This document shows, in pieces, positions 12,787-25,221 of a DNA stretch of 64,000 bases. The stretch's first letter is position 1. Each line of letters begins with the position of its first letter. The notes under the pieces are model-generated. The model was given only the letters and a program-made list of their open reading frames with translations. It ran no database searches and was not told the DNA's origin. The stretch is from Agapanthus africanus (Eukaryota; Streptophyta; Magnoliopsida; Asparagales; Amaryllidaceae), in assembly GCA_030015575.1 (NCBI GenBank), contig JASDDO010000019.1, positions 510,542,986-510,606,985 of the forward strand, given 5' to 3'. The translations under genes and the position numbers were made by a program.

Positions 12787-15700
12787 CTAGGGCCAGCTGC
12801 TGTAGTATCGCATACCGAGCATCCCGAAGAGTCTCTCAAACTGTATCTGGGGAATGGCCTTCGTGAGTGGATCCGCCGTGTTGTTCTTCGTGTCAACCCT
12901 CCTAACCTCGATCTCCCGGCGATCAACTATCTCCCGGCGATCAACTATCTCCCGGATCAGGTGATACCGCCTCAGAATATGCCTGGATCGCTGATGGGAC
13001 CTGGGTTCCTTGGCCAAAGCCACCGCTCCATTGTTATCGCAATACAAAGGTATTGGATGCTCAATGGATGGAACCACTCCAAGTTCAGAAATGAACTTCT
13101 TGATCCAGAAAGCTTCTTTAGCAGCATCGTTGGCAGCGATGTATTCAGCCTCCATCGTCGAGTCTGCCACGGTTTCCTTCTTGGAACTCTTCCAGCTAAC
13201 CGCCCCTCCATAAAGGGTAAAGACAAAGCCCGACTGCGACTTAGAGTCGTCCTTATCACTCTGGAAGCTCGAATCTGTAAAGGACTCCACTTGGAGTTCT
13301 CCGTTACCATACACCAAGAACATATCTCTAGTCCTTCGCAAGTACTTGAGAATGTTCTTCATAACTGTCCAGTGACTCTCTCCAGGATCTGCTTGATACC
13401 GACTCACTACACTTAGTGAGTATGCAACATCGGGTCTGGTACATAGCATCGCATACATGATAGAGCCTACTGCCGAAGCATAGGGTATCCCTTGCATGCG
13501 AGCTCTCTCCAAATCAGTCTTGGGAGACATCTCTTTGGAGAGAGTGAGTCCAGAGATCGTGGGCAAGTTCCCACGCTTGGATTCTTCCATACTAAACCTC
13601 TTTAGTATGGTGTCAATGTACCTGGATTTGGACAATCCCAGTATCCGTTTGGATCTATCTCTATAGATCCTGATTCCCAATATGCAGGAGGCATCACCAA
13701 GATCTTTCATTGAGAATCTTTATGATAAGAAGAGCTTGACCGATTGCAGCATAGGAATATCATTTCCTATCAAGAGTATGTCGTCCACGTACAATACGAG
13801 GAAGACAACCTTACTCTCTGCCACCTTCTTGTAGATACAAGGTTCATCTGGATTTTTGACGAAATCAAAATCTTTGATAACGACGTAAAAACAGATGTTC
13901 CAACTCCGCGATGCTTGCTTTAATCCATAAATGGATTTAAACAGCTTGCACACCTTCCCGCTGCTCCCACTGTCTATGAAGCCCTCTGGCTGAGTCATGT
14001 ACACGCACTCTTCTAAATCACCGTTTAGAAAGGCGGTCTTAACATCCATTTGCCAGATTTTGTAATCATGATATGCAGCGATGGCAAGCATGATCCGGAT
14101 GGATTTAAGCATAGCCACTGGAGAAAAGGTCTCGTCATAGTCCATACCTGGTCTTTGACGAAAACCCTTTGCTACAAGTCTAGCTTTGAAAGTCTCCACT
14201 TTCCCATCTACACCAAGTTTCTTCTTGAAGATCCACTTGCTCCCAATGGGTTTTACCCCTTCAGGAGCAACGTCTAAAGTCCATACTTTGTTGGTGTACA
14301 TGGATTCCATCTCGGACCGCATAGCATCCAGCCATTTCACTGAGTCCCCACTCGTGATGGCCTGCTCGAAGCTAGTTGGGTCATCATCCTCCATGATGCA
14401 ATCCTCGCTCCCACCATCCATGAGAAAACCGTAGTATCTCTCAGGTGGGCGAGGAACCCTACTAGATCGGTGGAGAGGCTGAGGTTCGTCGGAAGCTACT
14501 GAATGCTCTGGTTCCACTAAATCTTCTGTTGTGTTTTGTTCAGCTGGAACCTCTTCCAGTTCTACCTCAGAGCCACTAATTTCTTTTGCAAGAAATTCCT
14601 TTTCTAAAAAGGTGGCATGTTGAGCAACAAATACTCTTTGTTCCTCACTGTGGTAGAAGATATACCCTCGCGAATGTTTGGGATATCGAACAAACTTACA
14701 CAAAACAGATCTTGCCTCGAGTTTGTCCGGTTTTTTTCTTTTGACATAGGCCGGGCAACCCCATATCTTTATAAAATTAAGATATGGTCTCTTCCCTTCC
14801 CATATCTCATATGGTGTGGTAGGCACAGATTTGGTGGGAACCCTGTTCAGTAGGTATGCTGCCGTTTCCAGTGCATATCCCCAGAAGGAAACAGGTAACT
14901 CAGCTACACTCATAATAGAGCGCACCATATCTAATAGGGTGCGGTTTCTCCGCTCCGATACACCGTTGTGCTGTGGTGTATATGGAGGAGTTAGCTGAGA
15001 GAGAATCCCATTCTCTTTTAGGAACTCCAGGAATTCAATGCTCAAGTATTCTCCTCCTCGATCAGATCGTAGGATTTTAATACTTTTTCCGGTCTGGTTC
15101 TCAACTTCTTGTTTATATTCTCTAAATTTCTCAAAAGCTTCTGATTTGTGTTTCATCAGGAACACATATCCGAATCTAGAGAGATCGTCAGTGAATGTAA
15201 TGAAGTATGAAGAACCATACCTGGCATGTGTAGACATGGGACCACATACATCACTATGTATAAGTCTCAAGAGTTCGGTAACTCTTTCTCCGTGTCCTGT
15301 AAACGGAGTTTTGGTCATCTTGCCTTTGAGACATGACTGGCAAGTGTCATAAGATGAAAATTCAAACGGATTTAAATATCCATCTTTATGCAACTTAGCT
15401 AGTCGTGTCGCATTGATGTGGCCCAGTCTACAATGCCACAAGAAGGATTCGTTGAGTTCAGAACTCTTCCTCTTGTGTGTGTTTGTTATGCTCAGAACTG
15501 TCGATTGATTTAGAACATAAATGCCATTGCACAACGTGCCTGATCCAACCAACTTTTGGTTACGGAAAATGTTCATAACACTGTCCTGTAATACAAAATT
15601 ATATCCCTCTTTACTTAATAAAGAAACCGATATAATGTTGCATATCAGGTTCGGCATGTAATAGCATTCGTTCAGAACCAATGTATTACCAGTTGGTAAT

Positions 15701-16110
15701 ACAAGGTGATATTCCCCGACAGTCTTAGCTGCAACAATTGCACCATTTCCAACTCTAATGTCTTTATCACCTTCTCCAAGTTCTCTACCTTTCCTGAGCC
15801 CATGTAACTGATTACATATATGGGATCCTGACCCGGTATCTAATACCCAGGACGTAGAGCAAATGGAGAAACAGTTCTCAGTAACGAACACATCCGAAGA
15901 AAATGCATCAATATGTACTTTCTTCATTCGGGTGGCATGGGAATCCTGGCATTCCCCTATATCCTGTTCATTCCTATAACTCTTATAAGAAAGAACGGAA
16001 CCAACGTTCCCCAGTACAGTATAACATGTGGGTTCGGTCAATACATCCATATTATTATCTTCAATAGGGCATGAAATGGTCGCTACCTGGAGAGAGAGAG
16101 AAGAAAACAC
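12787..16110 (-). pseudogene. R4 pol: protease-integrase-RT-RNase H, one stop codon
   Basis: This is the best-preserved polyprotein in the window, about 1,100 codons in a single frame broken only by TAA at 13720-13722 in RT (CAA in R5). The open frame starts at a GTG (16110); the first ATG is codon 21 (16050). Counting from 16110: protease DTGS at 91-94; zinc-binding HHCC about 226-260; integrase D287, D350, E386 (D-35-E spacing); RT from about 605 with YVDD at 774-777; then RNase H to YYSSWP. No gag, no CCHC knuckle and no gag-like ORF precedes the protease, only about 85 residues of unknown kind. The conserved acceptor-like CCAG at 16087-16090 suggests the frame may be reached by splicing. 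An 18-bp tandem duplication adds six residues near the C-terminus (12913-12948). Confidence 0.95.
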
Positions 16111-16521
16111 TTTAGCATATGCTCGTGCAAGATCAGATTGGTTATTATCTTATCTAATCAGGATGGCTCCTACTGCTTTTCATCAAATCTTCCTTCAAAC
16201 CCTAAAAGGAAAGACTAGCCGGGATTAATTACACACTACAAGTTCGCCAATCTTTCAGCCAGGCCAGTGTCGGTACTTTGAGGGAGGTCCCCCGTGCTTT
16301 CGCACGAACCTAATTAATGTAAACCTCGTTTTCCCAGAGGCGTAACCCCGTTGACACCTTTCTAGACACCTACTTGATCAGCTAATTGCAATGTGTAAAA
16401 CTCTCCCAGGTGTAACTCTTACTCGCAGTGGGTATCGGGATCCAACTATCTCATAGAAGGTATGCAATCTCATTGCAAATTTCAACACTTGAAATTCCCG
16501 ATAATATTTTGCCCCAAGCAT

Positions 16522-16731
16522 CCTATGACCTTGACGGAGGTCAACAAACCACAGGGTGCAAGTCAAGTTCAACCCGTCATTTCTTGATTGAATCAAACCC
16601 ACCCGCACGACCCTTGACGGAGGTCAACAAGGTCGTACGACTACCCTAATCCAATCTGCATCATATGCATAAGCAGACAAATACTAGTTAGCTACCGCAC
16701 ACTACGCCTTGACGGAGGTCAACAAACGTAG
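16522..16731 (-). other. R4 triple stem-loop module
   Basis: Three hairpins in 210 nt, listed by coordinate: 16522-16555, 16605-16638 and 16702-16731. Each has the core stem TTGAC/GTCAA closing the tetraloop CTCC (minus strand) inside a different outer stem: CCTGTGG/TCATAGG, GTACGACC/GGTCGTGC and CTACG/CGTAG. The same module occurs in R5, R6 and R7. Confidence 0.85.
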
Positions 16732-18705
16732 CACAAATACTAAGTAGGATTTATCTGAAATGACGGAGGGCTACGTCAGTTTTTTCTGAAAACCTATTGC
16801 GTAATGAACTTGATATCGTTGTAGAATCAAATGAAGTTTTGAAATGGAGTGATTTTGAGGCTTTTCTAGTTTTGCTAAAGGGGTCACTCCCGATGAAGGG
16901 ATCGTCGGCCCTTTCCTCGTCGAATGAGGTGCGGGATATATCATATATATAGCTGTGCAAAGAAAAAACACAAAAGCAGTCAAAAGCAAACCGAGTGTGT
17001 AGCATCAGCCAGTTATTGCTAAAGGAGTCACTCCCGGTGAAGGGATCTCGGTCCTTTCCTCATCGAATAAGGTGCAGGGTATATCATATATACCGCTGTG
17101 CAAAGCAAGAACTGTAGCTACCTGTTTTATTTTAAAATTCGATTCCACAACATCTTAGGTTTCTTATCTTTCATTAATCACATTAATGAAGTCCCATCAT
17201 TTAAATACCTAAACATCACAGATAGATATGACGTACACTTATGCCATCCGCATTCGCCTCGATGTCCCCTCGTGCACCGTTAGGTTAGGTAGCTAACGAC
17301 AGAGCAGGGCAGGGCTAGCGCGGGTGTAAAACATAAGTAACGTCTATATAATATATCATATATACTATATACTATATCCATCACAGAAACACATCACAGA
17401 TATCGCAGCAGAATAAACATATGAAATATTGGATATACTAGGACGTCCGTGTTTTCAATACGAGCCAGTATAAAACACGGATTCCACGGTCGTGACGAAT
17501 AGCCAATCCCACACCCCTAGACCCCTACGAGAGCGGCAAGCAACCCTGCCAATTCTAGGGTTAGGAGACCCGGACTCGACTCCTCGAGTTGGTCTCCCAC
17601 TGGACCCCAGAACCCGGTTACTTGTGCTCCCCTCCTTGGGTCTATCCTAATGCGGAAAAGTAAATAATATACAAAAGGTGACATCTTCCGCTACCTGGAA
17701 GTGCCCCAAATAAAAGAATATTACATACAAGTTTTTACATGAATGAAAATTAAAAAACACTCATCTCACATAAAACCCCCCCGGCTATTCGAATACGACG
17801 ATCCAATATAATCTATCCAGCAACACATAACATCACATGTCATCAACGTAAGTAAGTATGCATACCCCAATTGTCTTTGACATATAGCAATGAAACCGGC
17901 GATATGAACATACTACACTTACGGTCACAGAAAAGAAAGTGTAAAACTACAACAATTGGAATCCGCAACTTCTTTAGACATCACATGCCTAATCAAATGA
18001 AATTCTTAGACATCACATGTCTAACAGTTATAATTCCCGCATTTTAGTCTCATTATCGAAAACACTTTTCAATATAAAGTGAAACTAAACCGCTAGATTT
18101 ATAATATTCATTCAGTTATCTCATAACTTTTTGTGAATTCCAATTATTGTATCACATTCCAGATAAACAGAAAATGTTAAACTTTCCGATCGAACAGTCG
18201 AATACCCAAGTTTTCCCGATACAGCTCAACACATGAAATAAGTCTAACAACATTCAGTTCGTGCCTCAGTACCGACGGTCCAGCCGTAGAAGGGTCAAGC
18301 CAACGCCTCATATGTGGCACGCCGTACTGCCCCAAACCCGAAGGTTCAAAGGGCAGTTCAAGACGGTCACATAATCGAGTTAAGGTTTGTTGTCTTCTAG
18401 AGGGTCCATCGCGTTACTTGCACTACTTAGAACGTCGTTAAACTACGGAAAAATCCAACACTTGGAAATTTCCCGACAGGGGAAAAATTGGGTATTTATA
18501 TCCGGTCGAACTTTTTAACATATTCTAAAAATTATCCGGAAAAACACAAAAGACGAAATTTGATAATCCGGTCGAAACACCGAAGCTCTAAAACAGCCCA
18601 GAAAATTAAACTCTGGAATAATTATTAAAAATACCCATAAAACTCAGCTTCAGAAACTATGAATTACTGTGCAGAGTAGGAGGGATGACGTCATCAAGCC
18701 GCCGT

Positions 18706-18741
18706 GGAACCGCCGCCTAAGCTGGCTTAGGCCGCGGTTCC
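18706..18741 (-). other. R4 leader GC-rich hairpin
   Basis: A 36-nt near-perfect palindrome: GGAACCGC, a mismatch, GCCTAAGC, a 2-nt tip, GCTTAGGC, a mismatch, GCGGTTCC. It lies about 200 nt from the LTR, as do its counterparts in R5, R6 and R7. Confidence 0.85.
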
Positions 18742-18932
18742 GCCGCGCTTTTCACTGTTCATTGAAAATAATTTGCATCGTAATTCTTAGAATTCCCTTC
18801 TAAATTTTTTAAGCATTTTTAATATTGAAAAATCCCAGAATTTAGAAAATGTACAGAGAGCATGTTACGTTTAGGGTTTCGGGTTCGTTCGGGCTTCAAA
18901 TTGCGTCGGGACTTCGCCTAAGGCTCTAGCTA

Positions 18933-18946
18933 GGCTCTGATACCAA
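18933..18946 (-). promoter_or_regulatory. R4 primer binding site (initiator Met tRNA)
   Basis: On the minus strand TGGTATCAGAGC follows the 5' LTR after one base. This is the usual plant copia primer site, complementary to the 3' end of initiator methionine tRNA. Confidence 0.9.
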
Positions 18947-21169
18947 TGTAGGGTTCCTAGGCACACAGTAGAGGTCTCACAAGGCATCAACCATGCCATT
19001 TTACAAAAATATGGTGCCGAGAAACCCTAGTTAACGGATCGTTGCAAGAAATCTAGGCGAAAAGTAAACTAGTTAACACTTAACTACTAGAATATGGAAA
19101 TTACAACCTTTGTAGATCCGGATATCCACCTCCACGGATCCGCAACGAAGTCTCCTCGCTGTCCAAGTCGAACCCCGGGCTCTAGCGTCGGCTTCATCGG
19201 AGAATGAACGGGCTTGGTCATCGACGACGATGCCGAAGATGATCTACGTCGAGGCATCGCTAGATCAAGCTCCCACTTCACAAAGTGATGAAACTTGTGA
19301 AGAAAACACACTCTACTACTTGGCAAGAGGTAGAGGATGAAGAAATAGGAGGTGGGTTCTCTTTAGAATTGGATTTCTCACTCTCAAGCTCAAGTTGACA
19401 TTGATGGCCTCAAGGTTTCAAACTTGAAGATGAAGAAGAAGATGAGCTAGAATTATGATAAGTCTATTTTAAAATGAAAAGAAAAACAATACTTATCATA
19501 ATCAAACTAAGGTTAAGTGTAGAGAGCAAACCATGGTAAGTGGGAATAGTAAGGGTTTAACATGAAGTCAAAATGGTCTTTGAGTCAAACCTTCATGAAG
19601 CTTCATCAAGCTTCATGACAAAAAGAAAACCATTTTGTTTTCATAAAATTATTTAAATAAAAAGGAATGGATAAATAAATGAGTGATTAAAACAAAACCC
19701 TAATTATCTACTTAACCATGGTTTTATTCTTTATACTTAACAATATAAACATGCATCATCAAATATGATACATACAAGTGCACAAAAGTATATCACATAT
19801 ACATCATGCACATCAAGTGAGAAAATCCCTTTAAAGTGAACCAATACTAGTTAATGCAAAGTAATATATCGAATATATAATTATACATTAAATCATTAAA
19901 TCAACATTTGATTCAATGATCCGGTCATGTCGTACATAACCGACTAGTATTCAATGTATCGATTTATCGAATCAATGATTCGATAACTAGGTCATATCGA
20001 ATACAACCAATCGAAACATTTATCGCGAGAATGAAATGCGGTATCACATACACGCATTATTCTCGCTCCCGCACATATCTTATATGCGCTCCTATTTCGT
20101 TTCGCTTGAGCCAGGAAACCTCTGTGTAGGACTCTAAAGACTCGTCAATACGCCGGTAGCAGATGATGATCATATCAAGCACCCACAAGCCGCAAGCGGT
20201 CTGCTAAACGTAACGGCCACCCGGGTATTGAGCGATCAGAAGATCGACGAGCTAGCCCGCTCACACTCCTGTGAATCCAACCAGTAACACTTACAGTACA
20301 GTCCGATCTGTTCGTCTGATACGTCGCATATCAAGTCTAGGGGTGGTAAACGTCAGACCCCAATAACCGATAAGTCGTGCCGATGTGAGGCTCATAACGG
20401 GTCGAGAAACTACTGGTAACACTTACCAGCAAATCTCTGATCAGCCCTGGCCAGGGACTTCCCTGTTACGGCCAATCGAGCACAGCGCAACATCAACCCC
20501 CAATACCGGGAGAGACGAAACCCCTCCTATCGCTCATTGCCTCCACGTGACTCGGGACTGTACCCAAAGACCACCGTTTTGCACGCCCTCATGGACGTGG
20601 TAAGGTGGAGATCAAAGCACAGTGGGAATCACACAAGACTCTATGACGATCTCGGGTCTACAGACTAACCTGCACAAGTGTCACCTGAGAACTGCCATCT
20701 GACGTGAGGTATAATACCATCTGGGAGTTCTCGGCGAGTCCGTCCAGTGTACCCAGTCTCCACTGAGCACCCGTATACCATCTCTGATGTCAAACACCAA
20801 TGGATATGGGATCATCCATCGCCCATCTCATGGGTCGAGAAGCGTATACGTTAGTCTACTCTGGTATATCGATGCCCCGTCTCGATACACCCACGACTAG
20901 CGACCTTGAAGGATGTACTTATTGACTACCATGTCCCCACTAGTTGATCTGCATCATAGTCCAGGCAGTCAAGTACACATCCTAAGGGCTTTACCAACAT
21001 GTAACTGTAAGACAGTATAAAGAGACTAGTGTACATGTTAAGATAAAGAGTAACCAGATAGCATACTATCATATCGAGCAAGAAAGTCATCTCTATATAT
21101 GTCCAAGCATCCAATATAATATACATCATCTGTACAATACTGGCCTCTAGGGCATACATACAACTAACA
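18947..21169 (-). repeat. R4 5' LTR (right copy)
   Basis: 2223 bp, same length as the left copy, ending against the ACAGG duplication. It holds the CTGGTAA-gtg-TTACCAG hairpin at 20413-20429. It should contain the element promoter, but I cannot place a TATA box with confidence. Confidence 0.95.
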
Positions 21170-22327
21170 ACAGGGAGGTTCTTTTTTACCCAGACTTGAC
21201 ACTACTGTTCTTCCATACTATGAGACCCGGCTGGAGGATATGTATAGCGTCGTTTTAAACTAGTTTTATAAGTACACGTATATATTATTCTGCCAGAGGG
21301 TTGTTGTGGTCAGTGGGAGCAGTGGAAGCATAATAGGTAAGTAGCTTATGTCTATTTATAGGCGTGAGCAGATATAGCAGAGATTAGATCATCTAATTTT
21401 GATGTAAAAGTCATGGCTTTGACTTCATCAGAATAGGGGATGGATGGGTTAAGAAGGTAGTAGGGTGTGATGTCCTGGTATTTGGATGACATACACAGAC
21501 TAGGAAGTAAAATTCCTATACTACGATCGGTTGTACTGTGGTCGTCACACAGTTGTTTCTCCACAAAGGATATGGATATAATATCAGACATTCTGGTTAC
21601 TAGATCTATGGTTTTAGATCTAGATTTGGGTATCTTCCCAATGTGGGTACATTGACAGTATTCTAATAGTATTTTAGAATAGATGACTCCTGGCATGGTG
21701 GTGTACCTGCAGGTGATGGAGTCACCCTCTCTAAAGGTGTCTTACAGACTAAAGGGGGAGGGATGTGCATGATTGGCAGATCACTTGCTTAGGCAATTGA
21801 GTCAATCGTGAGATGTCAAGTACCACACCAGATGTTGTTTTTGCACTACATGCAATAAGTTTATATTAATCCAATCCTGAAGAAACATAAGGACGCAGTT
21901 TTAGAACATATGTGCATGTTCTACGGATTTGATGACGGAAGCCTCTTTCGGGAGACGGTTATCATTCCAGGCTTCAAAGGTGACCTGGATGACAGAGTGA
22001 TTGTCAGAGTTATAGTTTTCCCTCTGACGGGGGATAGTATTATGGACAGGCGGTCCAAGAGGAAACTGTGGGAGGCATGGTGCGCGATACTGATTAGGTT
22101 CAGTTATCAATACAGTCTAAGAAGTTTGGATTTATAGTTCATTTATGAACTAGGTCCCATCAGATATCCAGACATATTCTAAGACACCTACTACTCGATT
22201 CGGGAGATCGCTTTCTCCGCGAACTTGAGATTAAGAGAGACATAGAAAGAAATATCAGGGCGGATCCACTCACTGAGGCTATGAGTATGCGACATCGCAA
22301 TAATAGCCTTAAGTGCAAGTGGGAGAT
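21170..22327 (+). mobile_element. R3 interior, right part (decayed RT/RNase H) and polypurine tract
   Basis: R3 resumes after the ACAGG duplication. Recognisable but broken pol patches include the GSSGK region (AGTGGGAGCAG near 21320), the YVDDILLIGNDIP region (near 21473-21540, where the frame carries stops), RNase H patches near 21960-22100, and the RSHQ/SRHILR to ADPLTEA region at about 22150-22290. The same broken wording is present in R6 and R7. AAGTGCAAGTGGGAGAT at about 22311-22327 is an intact polypurine tract. Confidence 0.85.
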
Positions 22328-24441
22328 TGTTGGATATAGTGCCATCTAAGTCAATTATTCGATCGCAGGCACGTGATTGCAATGATTAAGGGAGGACCTA
22401 TACCGACATGACTGTCTTACTCGAGATGATAGTATGCTATTTGGTTTGTCTTTATCATCGTATACATGCTTTAGTTCACTATTGCATGTTAATAGAGCAC
22501 ATAGGATTCTTGCTTGACTGCCGACAGTATGATGGCGATCATATACGTGAGAGCTGGGGTCTATAAGCACATCCTTAAAGTGCCCCTAGTCATGTGAGTT
22601 TCGAGACAGGGCATCGATACTCCAGTGTAGACTAGTGTATACAGTCGAGAGCCCGATGAGGGGCGGTGGCCGGTCTCACAAGCCATTGGTGTCAGTTGGT
22701 TCACCTAAGATGTATACAGGTGCTCATTGAGTTATGAGTACACCGGACTGGACTCGCCGGGAACATGCTAAGTTGGTATTATACATATCGTCAGATAGCA
22801 GTTCCCAGGTGACATGTGTACAGGTTAGTTCATCGACTTGAGGTTGTCATTTGTCTCGTGTGAGTTCCCACTGTGCTTTGATTTCTACCCTACCACGGCT
22901 CAAAAGAGTCGTGCAAACATGTATTTTTTGGGTACAGTCCCGAGCCACATGGAGCCAGTGAGCAGATCGTCGGGGATTCGTCTCTCCCGGTATTGGGGTT
23001 GAGATCGCGCTGTGTTTAGGGGAGCCATTACACGAAATCCCTGGCTAGGGTAATCGAGATTTACTGGTAGGTATTCCAGTAATATCTCAGGGTGTTCTGG
23101 GCTTCTCTCTTTGACACGACTTATACAGCTATTGGGGGTCTGACGTTTACCAGCCCCTAGGACCTATATGCAATACTCATAGACGAATGGACCGGACTGT
23201 ACGGATATTGTCACTGTCGGGCTCAGTAGGGTTTCTGGATGAGTTCGCTCGTCAGCTTCCCTTCCAATCAATAAATAGGCAACCGTTACGTACAGCTAGT
23301 ACCTCTGACGTGCCAGTGGTTATACCCAGTGCCAGTGTATTGATGAGTCATTAGAGTCCCTCACAGACAGTTTCACAAGTTCACGCAAAACGTTGTAGAA
23401 GCCGTATGGTTTTATGGAAGGGTTCGGAAAATGCACGTGCGTTTACGCACGTGTCATATTTCGGGCAAATAATACTAGTCGGCTTTGGTTTAAGCCGGAT
23501 CCGAGTAATATATTTATAGATATAATATCTTTTTCTTAGTTGCATTTGTATTCGGTCGTAATACAAATGCGGGTATGCTTATACTGTTACGGGGCTATCC
23601 TGAAATTCGTTTCAGGATCACTTTTGGAAGTTGCCAGTTTCCTGTTTTCTATCACCCGCTTTAACATTCGGTTAAATGCGGATTTATCTTTTCTTGAGGT
23701 GAGTCATAAGTATGGAACATTCTAGAAGGTTCTAGATTAGGTGACTCATGGTTAGCATTTAATGATATGATGATTCATAGTTAAGCATTAAATGAAATGG
23801 TGATGTGTTATTATGAATCACCATTTTGCATTTAATGTTTTTAGTGATTCATTCATTCATTATGTGTAGTGATAAGCTTTCTTCTTATGGTCACCCTCTT
23901 CCTTGCTCCTACACTCACCCCCTTCTTGATATATTGGCCGGCCACTTGTGGGATTCATGATGGTTGTTCATTTGGAAAAAAGATTAGGGTTTTGCTTCAT
24001 GAAAATTAAGATTGCTCATTTCTCATTTTCACCCGATCCAAATGGCAACTTTATTAACCGTTCATCCATAACTTTGGATGTAACGAGACAAAGTGTTCTA
24101 CTCATTCTCTACATCAATCTTGGTCATCTCTTTTGGCAAACTTGTTGATCGAGTTGCCTCGGTTCAGAGGCGGGAGCCCGTTTAAAGATCCATCGACGTG
24201 GTGCCACCTGGACGAGAAGACTGGAGATCCAGGAGATCGGAGCAGCCGCAACAAAGCGTGGGATGATGGTTGAAGACCAAAGGACTCGGATCATTCGGTA
24301 TAACATTTCTACCCACTTTGTAGTTTGTTAGTTTAGATTTAATGGCAGATCCGGGTTATAGTATGCGATAATGCCAGCTAAAAAGTTTTTGTTCCGCATT
24401 TGGCGTCTGTTAGACGGCCGGGGCGCTACCGTGTACTTACA
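22328..24441 (+). repeat. R3 3' LTR
   Basis: Starts TGTTGGATATAGTGCC, ends TACTTACA, 2114 bp. It is the same LTR family as R6 and R7. Hairpins: GGGAAC/GTTCCC (22759-22806), TACTGG/CCAGTA (23062-23081), GCATTTGTATT/AATACAAATGC (23542-23570) and ATCCTGAAA/TTTCAGGAT (about 23600). The other R3 LTR and the R3 leader should lie left of the window. Confidence 0.9.
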
Positions 24442-25221
24442 ATAAATACCTAATTAATTTTGATTTAAGACTTTAACCAACAATTAAGCTTTAGGGTTAG
24501 GATTTATACCTCACAAACTTGATATCAAACTTGCAATATTCACTACTAAAATGGCCTCGAAAATGCTGACTTGCTCCTTGATCCAAGCTAGATTAGGCTA
24601 ATGAATAATGGGTAAGGATTTTATTTAGAGTTTGTGGGATTTTTCTTTGATTTTTGATGGATTTTTGTAGAGGTTTTGTGTTGAAAATGAAATGGGAAAA
24701 GTTTGGGGCTGCTCATGGGATGGCTCGGCCAAGGTGAAGAGGAGGGGGTGTTGTTTGAGAGGGTGTAGAAATATCGAGATTAAGTTAACCCTTAAGCCTC
24801 CATTAATGCACCTCAAATCAATCTTATTTCTAATTCCATTTCTTTTCTAATTTCTTTAACCCTAGAAAAGTCTAGAACCCTTATGATTTTTGGTGAAAAA
24901 GAAAACAATTTATAAACTTGTAATTAAGTTGACATGGTTCACATTTGTATATTTAACCCATTCCAAATTTGTAATTACCACTAATTAAGTGTATAAATAA
25001 AATCTTATAACAATATTTGGAATAACAAATTAAGGAAAAATATTCAAGCGAACTAATAATTATAAGTGACTAAATAAATACCACATACTAGCACTTTCCT
25101 AGTTAAATTAGGAGCATTTAAGTCTATACTGAAAAATTATTATATCTTGGTTTTTACGGAAAACACAATTTATTTTACCGATCAGTAGAAAATTCGCCTA
25201 AACGATTTCTAAAACGTTACA
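24442..25221. repeat. G: A/T-rich fragment, probably the 3' end of another LTR
   Basis: 780 bp with no credible gene and no similarity to the copia elements here. It ends ACGTTACA, an LTR-like end, precisely where LTR fragment H begins. I infer that G is the end of an LTR element inserted in H and that R3 later inserted into G. The Ty3/gypsy guess rests only on the style of its end. Confidence 0.35.

Larger units (their letters stand above)
16111..18932 (-). other. R4 leader (no gag), structured
   Basis: About 2.8 kb between the primer site and pol has no credible ORF. In element order it holds a GC-rich hairpin (18706-18741), a long stretch similar to R5 28500-29900, a duplicated block of about 100 bp (16868-16972 and 17011-17106) and a three-hairpin module (16522-16731). 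Length and order match R5 closely. Angela-like elements normally have gag here, so absence of gag is a family trait rather than damage to this copy. Confidence 0.8.
10550..21169 (-). mobile_element. R4: full-length gag-less Ty1/copia element
   Basis: R4 is a complete element on the minus strand, 10,620 bp, with two 2223-bp LTRs, primer site, 2.8-kb leader, pol and polypurine tract. ACAGG flanks it on both sides (10545-10549 and 21170-21174), the 5-bp duplication expected of a copia integrase. The empty site can be read in R6 (about 39961) and R7 (about 52751), which carry GACAGGGAGGTTC uninterrupted. I count about 26 differences between its LTRs by eye, roughly 1.2%, so it is a fairly recent insertion. 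It has no gag and one nonsense codon in RT. Confidence 0.95.
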
